Shown: positions 31,365-41,047 of the stretch, in pieces
Position numbering within the stretch: position 1 is the stretch's first letter
How the letters are laid out: each line of letters opens with the position of its first letter
From: an uncultured Aquimarina sp.
Lineage (GTDB): Bacteria > Bacteroidota > Bacteroidia > Flavobacteriales > Flavobacteriaceae
Reading direction: 5' to 3'
Assembly (NCBI GenBank): GCA_947498595.1
Contig: CANMKX010000019.1
Location: 21,731 to 85,730 of the forward strand
DNA length: 64,000 nucleotides
Position numbers and translations under genes: made by a program
Notes under the pieces: model-generated
Told to the model about the DNA's origin: nothing
The model's input: only the letters and a program-made list of their open reading frames with translations
The model's database searches: none

Positions 31365-33675
31365 ATGGATTTGTTAGATGTAATTCTTCATAACTATTAT
31401 AACTAACAATCATATCTTTTATAGCGTTCAACTTTGTTTTTAAAGTATTTATCTGATATTTTTTCTTAATAGATGTTGCGCCTAATCTAGCATACTCTGT
31501 ATCACTAGCTGCAATTAAATTATCCATAAAAGTTACATTATTTTGATGATGGGCTGCTCTTATATTCAATTTTTCAGCTAATGTTTTTGCCATATGTATG
31601 TGATAATTTTTTCTTCCTATACAAAGAGACTGCATAGCTATACTATAAGCAACTGTCATCGCTGGTATTCCATTATTTAACTCATTAAAGATATTCTGTC
31701 TTCCTTGACTCAATGCTGCTGCAAAATGTGGATCCTCTGCTATTTGAGTTGCTTTTGTAGAGAAAAAATTTAGCTTATCCATAACTCTTACCATAAAGTT
31801 ATTGCGCTCTTGTTGTTGCCTTAATTGTTCTTCAGCATCTCTTGCTCCTTTTGTTTTCAATGCTCCCCTATTTCCTCCAGAAGCTAATGTTGAATTATAA
31901 AAATCAAAAGCATTCATGGCATTTCTATCCTCAAAATTCTTCACTGTTTCAATCTTAATCTTATCGCCATGTAATCCACTTGCTTCTTTCTCCAATGTTA
32001 TTTTTGAACTTGGGAAAAATTCATACCTATTTTTTGTATAGGCATGAAATGCTTCTACTTCAGTAGGTTCATGTCCGTGTAAGAAAAACTCCCAAGTATT
32101 ATCAAAAACATTATATCCTCCTTTTGCAAATCCTTCAATACTTACAAAATCTGTTCCGTCTCCAAAAAGCTTTGTAGAATAATGATGATGCTCTTCTGGA
32201 TCTACATTGGTTTTATCCATCGAATTAAATGTCATCGCAAAATTATCTGTTGCTCCATTCTCGTTTTTCTTCCCTAATGTTGTTGCTGCAACTAGATCAC
32301 ATCCTCTTGGTAATAAAAGCTCATCATTCCCCATAGAGGCTATTTGACTTTGCAAATGCCCTTTTTTGACCATTTTTTTATTTGATCTATCGGGTAGTTC
32401 ATCTACCATATCATACAATTCATCCGCTTCTACTTTAACCATTTTCAATAATACTTGATCTGGGTCACCTGGTATTTGAGTTCTAAATGCATCTATTTCG
32501 GTCTTTACAGCCTCTTTATCTTCTTCTGTTCCATTAAGATATTCATTAACTTTTGCAAATGCATTTACATACGAACCTTTTAAAGTTCTTATAAGTTCGA
32601 CTCCTTCTCCATGTTTATAATCCAACTGAATCATACTTTTTCGTATTCCTTCAGCCTTGATACTAAAAGCATATACTTTTTTAGCTTCTGTCGTATTTGT
32701 GGTGAATTGCGTTGTAATTTGATCATAATTTTGCTGAAAACCTGCTTCAGAGAAATCGGCATCTTTACTAACCAAATTCCGAACTAATTCTTTCTTAATT
32801 CCCGTTTTTAAAGTATCTGCATCAATAGCATTTACACCGTCTGTTTTATGTTCTGGTAGTATTTTATGATATGCTACATTCCCTCCTGAAAAATTAAAAT
32901 TCGTTACTCCTTTGTCTACAAATTTTAACAATCCATGTTTCAATCTTTCGTTCATAGCGGCTAAACCTGCCGTATTTCGTATATATAATTCATGATTAGG
33001 AAATCCGACTCCCACTACATAAAGGTCATTTGTTGAAACATTGTATACTTTGTTTGAATTAGCATCTGTCTTAGCAGCGTATCTTTGCACAGCTTGTGCA
33101 GAAGTATTTTGTATGTTTCCTTTTTTTAAAATTGTTGATTTATTTTCTCCCTTCATTTGCAAAGCTTTGGCTCCCATTACATCAGCTTCTCTTTCTAGCT
33201 CATCATCATCATTTATATTGACTTTACCTTTCATTTGCTTTGTAGGCTGTACTCTTCCTTGTTTTTGCTGTACAACGTGCCAAGCTTCATGTGCTAAATG
33301 TTTTTCTTGTCCAGATGCGATATGTATATCTGTTCCTTGAGCATAAGCGTGTGCTTGCAATTGTGCTGGTTTACTCGAATTGTAATGTACTTTAACATCA
33401 TCCATCGTATAACCAGACATTGTTTCTATATTCGCTTTTAATTGATTTGGTAATCCTGTATTATTAGATTTTAACTGTGTACTTGCGCTTTTATTATCTG
33501 CTAATTCTTGTAATTGAGCAACTCTAGCAGCTCCATGATAGTTATTAGTTGCTGCATTTATAGAATGTAATTGCGTAGTTCTATTATCTTTAAATTCTAC
33601 ATCTCCTTTTCGCTGAACATTTTCTTGTTTAGATTTTGCTTTTTCAGTTACTTTCTGTTTTTGATATATGTTCAT
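31363..33675 (-). CDS. DUF4157 (eCIS core) protein with a large uncharacterised C-terminal region
   Basis: A 770-residue protein without a signal peptide. Residues about 76-152 form the DUF4157/eCIS_core domain: LPNQLKANIETMSGYTMDDV, VHYNSSKPAQLQAHAYAQGT, and the HExxH in HLAHEAWHVVQQKQGRVQPT (H129, E130, H133). A linker ends DDDELEREADVMGAKALQ. Residues about 200-770 match nothing I know firmly. Within them, LLPRGCDLVAATTLG (Cys459), HHHYSTKLFGDGTDFVSIEG (His496-498, Glu514) and WEFFLHG recall the Cys-His-Glu order of papain-like toxins or peptidases linked to DUF4157 proteins. No contractile injection genes lie in the window. It may be an orphan effector. Confidence 0.8.
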   Translation of the reverse strand: MNIYQKQKVTEKAKSKQENVQRKGDVEFKDNRTTQLHSINAATNNYHGAARVAQLQELADNKSASTQLKSNNTGLPNQLKANIETMSGYTMDDVKVHYNSSKPAQLQAHAYAQGTDIHIASGQEKHLAHEAWHVVQQKQGRVQPTKQMKGKVNINDDDELEREADVMGAKALQMKGENKSTILKKGNIQNTSAQAVQRYAAKTDANSNKVYNVSTNDLYVVGVGFPNHELYIRNTAGLAAMNERLKHGLLKFVDKGVTNFNFSGGNVAYHKILPEHKTDGVNAIDADTLKTGIKKELVRNLVSKDADFSEAGFQQNYDQITTQFTTNTTEAKKVYAFSIKAEGIRKSMIQLDYKHGEGVELIRTLKGSYVNAFAKVNEYLNGTEEDKEAVKTEIDAFRTQIPGDPDQVLLKMVKVEADELYDMVDELPDRSNKKMVKKGHLQSQIASMGNDELLLPRGCDLVAATTLGKKNENGATDNFAMTFNSMDKTNVDPEEHHHYSTKLFGDGTDFVSIEGFAKGGYNVFDNTWEFFLHGHEPTEVEAFHAYTKNRYEFFPSSKITLEKEASGLHGDKIKIETVKNFEDRNAMNAFDFYNSTLASGGNRGALKTKGARDAEEQLRQQQERNNFMVRVMDKLNFFSTKATQIAEDPHFAAALSQGRQNIFNELNNGIPAMTVAYSIAMQSLCIGRKNYHIHMAKTLAEKLNIRAAHHQNNVTFMDNLIAASDTEYARLGATSIKKKYQINTLKTKLNAIKDMIVSYNSYEELHLTNP

Positions 33676-33817
33676 TCTACAAAATTATCTTATAATTATT
33701 AATACTTTTTAAATGCTAAAACTATTATTTTAGTTAAATTTTATTGAGTATAATAAGTTTTTGTATTCGTAAAATACGTTATTATTTATTTAATATTCAA
33801 GAATAATATGTTTATAA

Positions 33818-33850
33818 AAAAAGTAGTTACAATAATTGCAACTACTTTTT
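33818..33850 (-). terminator. Terminator of the P-domain protein gene
   Basis: AAAAAGTAGTT (33818-33828) and AACTACTTTTT (33840-33850), an 11-bp perfect stem with an 11-nt loop, 24 bp past the stop of the leftward gene at 33875. Confidence 0.75.
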
Positions 33851-33874
33851 AAAAATGTACTGTATGCTATTTTA

Positions 33875-36796
33875 TTATTTTACTATAATTCTTTTAGCAA
33901 TACCTGCTTTACCATTTCCTAACTTAATTATATATACACCACTTTGAGCATATGACATATCCAAAGTATATTTATAAGTTCCTCCTTCATTTTTCACGGT
34001 ATTACTCTTTAAACGTTGTCCTAACATATTATATACATCAAGAGTTAAATTTTCGTTGATTTCACTAGTTTCCAAATTGATATCATACTGATCATTTCCT
34101 CTATCATAAATAGTAAAGGCGGCATCATTAGCCAAAATATCTCCTATGCTTAACAACTGAGCACTACAGATAGTAACCCCCCAACTCAATAGTTCACCAC
34201 CATCTCCACCAGCATCATCAGTAATAGATAATGTCCAATCTCCTTGTGCTGATAATCCATTTAATGCTGATAAACTTTCTTCTGGAGTAAATGAACCTGT
34301 AAAAGGTGCCGAACCATTAGTAATTGGATCTGAAGCACTATCATCAAAAACTGTATCTGTATAATCATCTCCGCTACCACCATTATCAGAGCTTAATTCT
34401 ACCTCTGTTCCGTCTGGTGCTATTAATTTTATATCTAAATCTCCATCAAATGTATGTGTTAAATTAAGGCTCACATTAACATCACTAACGATCACATTAT
34501 CTACTACAGAAATTACCGAAGTAGTTACAACTCCTGATCCTGGCCCAATAGGTTGCGTAGTAGTATTTGTAAAATCTTTACATGATAAATTAGCAACTGT
34601 CTTTGTCACACTATTATTTGTTGCATTTCCATCATTTACCAATGCTGAAGAAGCAACAATTTCGTAATCACCTAAATTTGATAAATTTACTTGTGCATTA
34701 AAAGTATACGTCATTGTATTTCCAGCTGCCAATGGTCCTGCTACTGTTTCTACAACTGGAGTACCACCATCTACAGTATATGACACATCAAAATTTGACT
34801 TATCTACCCCTCCAAAGTTTCTTATTGAAACAGTAACTGCTTCTGTTGCTAACCCTGCTCCTGATACAGGAGATGTAATTTCGGTTACTCCTAAATCATT
34901 TGAAAAAAGCTTTGTAACATCTACTTCTCGTTCATCATTATCAACTTGCCCATCACCCGTTTGATTCGTTGCTGCCAAAATAGTATATGTTTGTCCTTCT
35001 ATAGATAAATCTGCATTTTGAGTAAATGTAAATTCTGCACTAGTAGCAGAAGCTATTGTTCCTGTAAAAGTTTCAGTTATTGTTGCTCCTCCATCAATTT
35101 GATAAGTCACATCAAAATTGGAAGCAGCATCAATTCCAAAATTAAAAATAGTTACTTTTATTTCTTCGTTAGCTGTAAACAAGCCTGTTTCCTCAATATC
35201 AATATCAATAACTCCTACATCGTTAGCTACATTAGGTGCTATTTGAAAAACTCCAACTACATCTGCTCGACCAGTATTACCTATATATTCATTAATAAAC
35301 CATAATTTTTGATCATTATTAGGATCAACATCAATCTTACCGTAATCACCATAACGAATCCCAGGTATATTTCCTGCTCCACCTGCAATGGCAGTCTCTG
35401 CAATTGTCATCGTATTTAATGGATCATTTGCGTTTCTTCCTGTATAATATGTACTTACAAAAGTATCAGTAGTACCTCCCATAGCTGTATACCCCATTCC
35501 GATATTACCTTCTCCATCCATAATCATACTTGCCATCCAAGCATTCTTACTATCCGGTGAAGTATAAGTTCCTTCTTGATATATAGACCATGGCTGTCCA
35601 TCTCCACTTTGTCTTAATTCGTACCATCTAATTCCTGCTAATTTATCAGCTCCACCATCTGTATCGATCACAAAGTTAAATACCGCAGAATTATGATCAT
35701 CAAATTTTCTAAATTGTGCCTGATTCATTATAGTACCTTGAATAGCATCTATAGAAGTTCCTCCATTTGGTTGTTCCAAGTTATCAAAACTACCTCCATC
35801 AAATACCGAAATAAATGGAGCTGTTGGCAATTCTGTTGGCATAGAGATAGTTGAATTAGCTGGAGTATCAAAATCAACATTAACAGTCCATATTTTCAAA
35901 TGATCTTGCGTTATTCCATTAAAAGCGTCATCTTGATAATATACAATAGGTGCATTTCCTCTATCAGGAAAATAATTATTACTAATATTAAATGCTTGTG
36001 GACTGTAAAAACCATTTGTAGCTACTCCTGGTAATGGAAAACCAATAATACCAGCACTTGGCTCTCCTGCTAACATTGCATCTCTATCCATTGCAAAAAT
36101 TGCATCACTAGTACTTGCTGTACTCGAGTTTACATTTGCCGTCATATAATATGCATCACTCCATATAGATACTTTTTGGTAATCTTGAATTCCTGCATAA
36201 GAATAAACATTCCAACTATCATTAACTGGATCCGGTCCGCTAGTTACAGCTACCTCAACATGCCCGTCACTTGAATATAAATATGATAATAACCAACGAT
36301 CTGCATCGTTATCATACGATATTGTTAAATCACAACATCCTCCCGAAGAGAAAATATTTTCTGGAGACATAGGAGTTGTTAATGCATTACCGCTTTTATC
36401 ATAAATAATAAAACCTGTATTATAGACAACAAATACATGATTAGGTCCTATCGCTAACGATGGATCTGTAGGTTGCGAATTCGATGTAGCTGCATCAAAT
36501 ACTAATTCAGGCATTCTTCCTGGTATTTTTTGAGATAATCTATGTTTATTTTTACTTAAAACATCATCCCCTACTGATCCTTTACCAACAATGACATCAA
36601 ACTTTGTAGACCTTCCATCTTTAATTTCTCCACTAAAGTTTTCTACTGGTATCAATTGAGATTTTGAAGACAATCCAGGAACATTTCTCATAGATGTCGA
36701 TTTTTTTGACGTTCTCAACGGAACCGTCTCTTGTGCAGTACTACTCAGCCCCATGAGCGTTACTGCTGTAATCGTAAAAAATAGTTTTTTTAACAT
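33875..36796 (-). CDS. T9SS-secreted protein with CARDB-like repeats and a proprotein convertase P-domain
   Basis: A 973-residue exported protein. Signal peptide MLKKLFFTITAVTLMGLSSTAQ; residues about 90-520 look like a propeller-like region (SLAIGPNHVFVVYNTGFIIY, WLLSYLYSSDGHVEVAVTSG); two CARDB-like repeats about 525-625 and 630-735 (NDVGVIDIDIEETG, NDLGVTEITSPVSG); P-domain about 740-880 (HTFDGDLDIKLIAPDGTEVE, GDWTLSITDDAGGDGGEL); and a C-terminal type A sorting signal (LDVYNMLGQRLKSN, GVYIIKLGNGKAGIAKRIIV). The sorting domain implies secretion through T9SS. There is no visible subtilisin catalytic triad, so the P-domain is not attached to a protease here. Confidence 0.9.
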   Translation of the reverse strand: MLKKLFFTITAVTLMGLSSTAQETVPLRTSKKSTSMRNVPGLSSKSQLIPVENFSGEIKDGRSTKFDVIVGKGSVGDDVLSKNKHRLSQKIPGRMPELVFDAATSNSQPTDPSLAIGPNHVFVVYNTGFIIYDKSGNALTTPMSPENIFSSGGCCDLTISYDNDADRWLLSYLYSSDGHVEVAVTSGPDPVNDSWNVYSYAGIQDYQKVSIWSDAYYMTANVNSSTASTSDAIFAMDRDAMLAGEPSAGIIGFPLPGVATNGFYSPQAFNISNNYFPDRGNAPIVYYQDDAFNGITQDHLKIWTVNVDFDTPANSTISMPTELPTAPFISVFDGGSFDNLEQPNGGTSIDAIQGTIMNQAQFRKFDDHNSAVFNFVIDTDGGADKLAGIRWYELRQSGDGQPWSIYQEGTYTSPDSKNAWMASMIMDGEGNIGMGYTAMGGTTDTFVSTYYTGRNANDPLNTMTIAETAIAGGAGNIPGIRYGDYGKIDVDPNNDQKLWFINEYIGNTGRADVVGVFQIAPNVANDVGVIDIDIEETGLFTANEEIKVTIFNFGIDAASNFDVTYQIDGGATITETFTGTIASATSAEFTFTQNADLSIEGQTYTILAATNQTGDGQVDNDEREVDVTKLFSNDLGVTEITSPVSGAGLATEAVTVSIRNFGGVDKSNFDVSYTVDGGTPVVETVAGPLAAGNTMTYTFNAQVNLSNLGDYEIVASSALVNDGNATNNSVTKTVANLSCKDFTNTTTQPIGPGSGVVTTSVISVVDNVIVSDVNVSLNLTHTFDGDLDIKLIAPDGTEVELSSDNGGSGDDYTDTVFDDSASDPITNGSAPFTGSFTPEESLSALNGLSAQGDWTLSITDDAGGDGGELLSWGVTICSAQLLSIGDILANDAAFTIYDRGNDQYDINLETSEINENLTLDVYNMLGQRLKSNTVKNEGGTYKYTLDMSYAQSGVYIIKLGNGKAGIAKRIIVK

Positions 36797-37051
36797 GATT
36801 TAATTTTTTAATGTTTGTGTGAGTAATTCATTACATATAGTAAATATCTAAATTTATTAACACTATACAAGCATTAATTATCTAAAGATTAACTAAAATT
36901 ATACAATATTCTATTCAACATTCTTTTTTTAGATACTATATTCATGTAAATAAAATACTTGTGTTATCAAGGTACAAAAAAAGTAATTTTTATTAAGACT
37001 TATTATAAATAATGATTTATTTTTGAACTTCTTTTATAATCACATCAAAAC

Positions 37052-37990
37052 ATGAATGAATCTATAGGTCTTTTATTTGGTAAGCTCTCTAATATTTTTG
37101 GCATAATCGTCCTTTTACTAATCACTATTGAATGGATCATTTTATGGGTATCGAATAAAATGGAAAGCCATAAAGAAGGATGGGTTAATTTGTTTTCATA
37201 TGCTTTGGAAAGTATTCCTTATTTATTTCTAGGTAGAATAGTTATTTTTGGTAGCATGCTTTTTATTTATCAGTATAGAATCTTCACTTTAGGATTTGAA
37301 TGGTATGTATGGATATTAGCCTATTTCCTTTACGATTTTATGTTTTATGTAGTACATTTTTTTGGGCATCAAATGCGTTTTTTCTGGTGCATTCATGGGG
37401 TACACCATACTGCAAAAGAAATGAAATTAACTGTCGCTGTACGTGGGTCATTTTTAGGTTTCTTACACTCTCCTCACACTGTTATTTGGTTGCCTATTTT
37501 GGGCTTTGACCCCTATATTATTTTTATAGTAGAAGCTATTGCAAGACTTTATGGATTATACGAGCATGCCAGCGAAAAATTAATTGGTAAACAAAAATGG
37601 ATGGAGTTTTTCTTTATCACACCTTCTGCCCATAGAGTACATCATGCAAGAAATCATATTTACCTAGATCGAAACTATGGCGAAACTTTTTCTATTTGGG
37701 ATCGCTTTTTTGGTACTTTCCAAACAGAGTTGAATGAAATTAAACCAGATTATGGAATTATGGATGATAAAATTGACAGTAAAAGTTTATGGCAGGTTCA
37801 ATTATTATTATGGAAAGATCTCTGGATCGATATAAAAAAAGCACCCAAAATAATTCATAAAATTAAATACATTATAATGCCTCCTGGTTGGAACCATATA
37901 GACGGAGGTAAATTTGCTAGTTCATATCGTGCTGAAGCAAGGGTTAAATATCATATTGAATCAAAAATTAACTTGAAAAAAGCTGCTTAA
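37052..37990 (+). CDS. Sterol desaturase/fatty acid hydroxylase family membrane protein
   Basis: A 312-residue membrane protein with about four hydrophobic segments and the di-iron histidine clusters of the family: HFFGHQMRFFWCIHGVHHT (HxxxH and HxxHH) and HRVHHARN, with a Y-rich C-terminal part ending in GWNHIDGG. Members catalyse oxygen-dependent hydroxylation or desaturation of lipids such as carotenoids or fatty acids; the substrate here is unknown. A TATTTTTG -7-like box is at 37018-37025. Single gene. Confidence 0.9.
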   Translation: MNESIGLLFGKLSNIFGIIVLLLITIEWIILWVSNKMESHKEGWVNLFSYALESIPYLFLGRIVIFGSMLFIYQYRIFTLGFEWYVWILAYFLYDFMFYVVHFFGHQMRFFWCIHGVHHTAKEMKLTVAVRGSFLGFLHSPHTVIWLPILGFDPYIIFIVEAIARLYGLYEHASEKLIGKQKWMEFFFITPSAHRVHHARNHIYLDRNYGETFSIWDRFFGTFQTELNEIKPDYGIMDDKIDSKSLWQVQLLLWKDLWIDIKKAPKIIHKIKYIIMPPGWNHIDGGKFASSYRAEARVKYHIESKINLKKAA

Positions 37991-38095
37991 CTGATTTAAC
38001 AAAGTATTAACCATTATCATTTAAACCCACATATACATTTACAGTCTAAACTCAAATCTATTTAATAATCAAATTTGGGGAATACCTAATTGTAA

Positions 38096-40564
38096 ATGAA
38101 AAATATATTACTATTAATTATTACTGTATTCATCGTATCGAATACTAATGCACAGCGTGGAAATCAAGCTAATTTTGGAAAAGAAATCGTAATTTCTGGA
38201 ACCGTTCTTGACGAAGCTACCAATCAACCTCTAGAATATGCAACTATAGCTTTTATACATCCTAAAAAACAGACTGTAATCACAGGAGGTATTTCTGAAG
38301 CTAATGGTAAATTTGCAATCAAAATTCCTTCTGGGATTTATGATGTTACTATAGAATATATTTCTTTTAAAACTAAAAAATTAGCTCGTCAAAAATTATT
38401 TAAAGACACATCTTTAGGTACTATATCTTTAGGTATAGATGCCGATGCCCTAGATGAAGTAGTTGTTGTTGCAGAAAAAACTACGGTTGACATTCGTCTT
38501 GATAAAAAAGTATATAATGTTGGAAAAGATTTAACTGTTCAAGGAGGTACTGTTAGTGATGTACTAGATAATGTACCTTCTGTATCTGTAGATGTAGAAG
38601 GAAATGTAGCATTAAGAGGTAATGACAACGTTAGAATTCTCATTAACGGAAAACCATCAGGTTTGGTAGGACTGAATAGTACTGATGCATTACGTCAGTT
38701 ACCCGCTGAGTCTATTGAGCGTGTTGAAGTCATCACTTCACCTTCTGCTAGGTATGACGCTGAAGGAACTGCTGGTATTTTAAATATCATCTTAAGACGT
38801 AGTAAACTACAAGGTCTTAATGGTGCTATAACAATTAATACTGGATATCCAGTAAATGCTGGGGTTTCTGGAAACTTAAATTATAGAACAGGTGACTTCA
38901 ATTTTTTCACTACTTCTGGCTATTCGTATCGCGAAGTACCAGGTAATTCTTTAACTGAAACTCGTTTCTTAAATATTGATCCAGAGACTGGAATTGACAA
39001 TCCTGATACTTTTTTAAAAGAAGTTCGTGATTTTGATCGCATCAGAAAAGGTTTGAATACTAATATAGGTCTAGAATGGTATGTGAATGACAATTCATCT
39101 ATAACAACTTCATTTTTATATCGTTCAAGTGATAATGAAAGTAATACAACTAATATTATAACCGAGCCAACTAATGATGGTTCTATCTTAAGTCAAAGTA
39201 CTCGTTTTGATCCAGAACGTGAAGATGACACAACAAAACAATATTCATTAAACTATACCAAAAATTTTGAAGAACCGGGACATAAGTTCACTTTTGACTT
39301 TCAATATGAAGATAGTCAAGAAGTTGAAAATTCTTTTATTACCCAAGAAGGAATTTCAACAATAGAAATAGTCAACACTGATGAAAGTCAAAATAGAATT
39401 TTATTACAAGCAGATTATGTACTTCCAATAAAAGAAAACAGTCAATTTGAAATGGGATATCGTGGTAATTTTAATGAATTAAGTACTGATTATCTCGTTC
39501 AAACAGATATTGACGGTATTATAACGACTGATACTAATCTTACTAATAATTTATTTTATAAAGAGCAGGTTAACGCTGTATATTCTCAATATGGTAGCAA
39601 ATTGGGTGATTTTTCTTACCTATTAGGACTTCGCTTAGAAAGTACACGCATAACTATTGATCAAGAAACTAGTAATGATGTAAGTAAAAAGGAGTATGTT
39701 GATTTATTTCCTACTATAAATTTAGGTTATCAATTAACTGAAAAACAAAGTATAACTTTAGGTTATAATAGAAGAATCAGAAGGCCTAGGTCAAGATTTA
39801 TCAATCCTTTTCCATCAAGATCAAGTGCTACAAACTTATTTCAAGGAAATCCTGATATCAATCCTAGCTACGCAGATGCTTTTGATTTAGGTTATTTATA
39901 CCGACTTGGTAAGTGGACTCTTAATAATTCTATCTATTATAACAAATCACAAGATGTCTTTACTTTTATCTCTGAAGATACTGGAGATACTGCAATTATT
40001 GGCGCAGATGATACTAACCCTGGTACTGAGGTTTCTGTTATTAGACGAACTCCAATTAATTTATCAAGCTCAGAGCGTTATGGGTTTGAATTAACAACAA
40101 CTTACTCTCCTAGTCGAAAATGGAGAATTAATGCTAGTATCAATGCTTTTCAAAATTCGGTTAGAGGAGATCATAATGGTGAAAACTTCGATTCTGATAA
40201 CTTTACATGGTTTGCTAGGTTGAGTAATAAAATAACTTTACCAGCAAAAATAGATTGGCAAACTACTGCTTCATATAGAGGACCTAATGAAAATGGTCAA
40301 AATAAAAGGGATGGTATTTTTGTTACAAATATGGCATTTAGTAAAGATTTATTCAAAGAGAAAGCTTCTATTACATTTAATGTAAATGATCTATTCAATT
40401 CTAGAAAACGTATTGGTACTTCAACTACCTCTACTTTTGTTTCAGATACAGAATTTCAATGGAGAGAACGAAGTTTCAACCTTTCATTCACATACCGATT
40501 CAATCAGAAAAAGAAAAGACAACGACCGCAACGTAGCGGTGGAGATGATGAATTTGAAGGGTAA
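38096..40564 (+). CDS. TonB-linked outer-membrane beta-barrel protein (second OMP_b-brl_3 type)
   Basis: An 822-residue protein. Signal peptide MKNILLLIITVFIVSNTNAQ; carboxypeptidase-like domain about 28-120 (ISGTVLDEATNQPLEYATIA, IEYISFKTKKLARQKLF); plug about 125-235 (VEGNVALRGNDNVRILINGK, VEVITSPSARYDAEGTAGIL); remaining residues a barrel (LGYNRRIRRPRSRFINPFPS) ending in FEG. Same family as the gene at 20655, but these are distant paralogs rather than duplicates. No obvious operon partner. Import substrate unknown. Confidence 0.88.
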   Translation: MKNILLLIITVFIVSNTNAQRGNQANFGKEIVISGTVLDEATNQPLEYATIAFIHPKKQTVITGGISEANGKFAIKIPSGIYDVTIEYISFKTKKLARQKLFKDTSLGTISLGIDADALDEVVVVAEKTTVDIRLDKKVYNVGKDLTVQGGTVSDVLDNVPSVSVDVEGNVALRGNDNVRILINGKPSGLVGLNSTDALRQLPAESIERVEVITSPSARYDAEGTAGILNIILRRSKLQGLNGAITINTGYPVNAGVSGNLNYRTGDFNFFTTSGYSYREVPGNSLTETRFLNIDPETGIDNPDTFLKEVRDFDRIRKGLNTNIGLEWYVNDNSSITTSFLYRSSDNESNTTNIITEPTNDGSILSQSTRFDPEREDDTTKQYSLNYTKNFEEPGHKFTFDFQYEDSQEVENSFITQEGISTIEIVNTDESQNRILLQADYVLPIKENSQFEMGYRGNFNELSTDYLVQTDIDGIITTDTNLTNNLFYKEQVNAVYSQYGSKLGDFSYLLGLRLESTRITIDQETSNDVSKKEYVDLFPTINLGYQLTEKQSITLGYNRRIRRPRSRFINPFPSRSSATNLFQGNPDINPSYADAFDLGYLYRLGKWTLNNSIYYNKSQDVFTFISEDTGDTAIIGADDTNPGTEVSVIRRTPINLSSSERYGFELTTTYSPSRKWRINASINAFQNSVRGDHNGENFDSDNFTWFARLSNKITLPAKIDWQTTASYRGPNENGQNKRDGIFVTNMAFSKDLFKEKASITFNVNDLFNSRKRIGTSTTSTFVSDTEFQWRERSFNLSFTYRFNQKKKRQRPQRSGGDDEFEG

Positions 40565-40594
40565 ATAATACAACACTTCTTTTATCAAAAAAGC

Positions 40595-40622
40595 AAAGGT
40601 CTCTTATTGTTAAGAGACCTTT
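40595..40622. terminator. Terminator after the barrel gene
   Basis: AAAGGTCTCTTA (40595-40606) and TAAGAGACCTTT (40611-40622), perfect 12-bp stem, 4-nt loop, 31 bp past the stop. Confidence 0.75.
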
Positions 40623-40628
40623 ATGTAT

Positions 40629-40660
40629 AAAAAAAGGAATCATAAATGATTCCTTTTTTT
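40629..40660. terminator. Second, bidirectional terminator
   Basis: AAAAAAAGGAATCA (40629-40642) and TGATTCCTTTTTTT (40647-40660), perfect 14-bp stem, 4-nt loop, with T-runs on both strands; serves the rightward barrel gene and the leftward small membrane gene at 40685. Confidence 0.85.
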
Positions 40661-40684
40661 ATATATCGATAGCTGTAAAAAAGA

Positions 40685-40861
40685 TTATGCTTCTTCTCTT
40701 TCTTTACGCTTTGCTTCTTTTCTTAATTTGAAATTTTCTATCAACGATCCACCAATCCAATAAGGAATTACAAAAGTTAATAAGAAAATCATTAACCAAA
40801 ATCCTATAGTAAGAATAGTTAAGAATGCTAAAAATCCTAAGTACTGATCAAATTCAAACAT
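40685..40861 (-). CDS. 58-residue membrane protein, hypothetical
   Basis: A complete small reading frame, MFEFDQYLGFLAFLTILTIG through KEAKRKEREEA. Residues about 8-38 are strongly hydrophobic (one long or two short membrane segments, with PYWIGG), and the last 15 residues are highly charged (KLRKEAKRKEREEA), as in membrane-anchored microproteins. A TATCTTTG box (minus strand, 40889-40896) lies 28 bp upstream, and a bidirectional terminator lies downstream, so the gene has its own transcription signals. I do not recognise the family. Confidence 0.7.
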   Translation of the reverse strand: MFEFDQYLGFLAFLTILTIGFWLMIFLLTFVIPYWIGGSLIENFKLRKEAKRKEREEA

Positions 40862-41011
40862 AATAATACGTTAATTTACAATTTTCGCCAAAGATAATAA
40901 CTCTTAACAATTTCTCATAACATAATCTCTATTAATTTTTAGTCTTGACATAATCAACAAAACAAACACAAGAATTCGTTAAAATTAAAGGTTTTTAGCT
41001 CTATAAATTCT

Positions 41012-41019
41012 TAAATTTG
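41012..41019 (+). promoter_or_regulatory. Possible -7 box of fumC
   Basis: TAAATTTG, a TAnnTTTG match 28 bp before the fumC ATG; no clear TTG partner upstream. Confidence 0.4.
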
Positions 41020-41047
41020 CAATTCTTAAAAAATAAATCATCCTACT

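Noticed and set aside
31363..33675. A complete contractile injection system around the DUF4157 gene
   Set aside because: Neighbours are arsC/prfB and a T9SS P-domain protein; no sheath, tube, baseplate or ATPase genes are present in the window.
33680..33687. TAATTTTG box just upstream of the DUF4157 ATG, which would imply a leaderless transcript
   Set aside because: No TTG -33 partner at the expected distance and very AT-rich context; likely chance.
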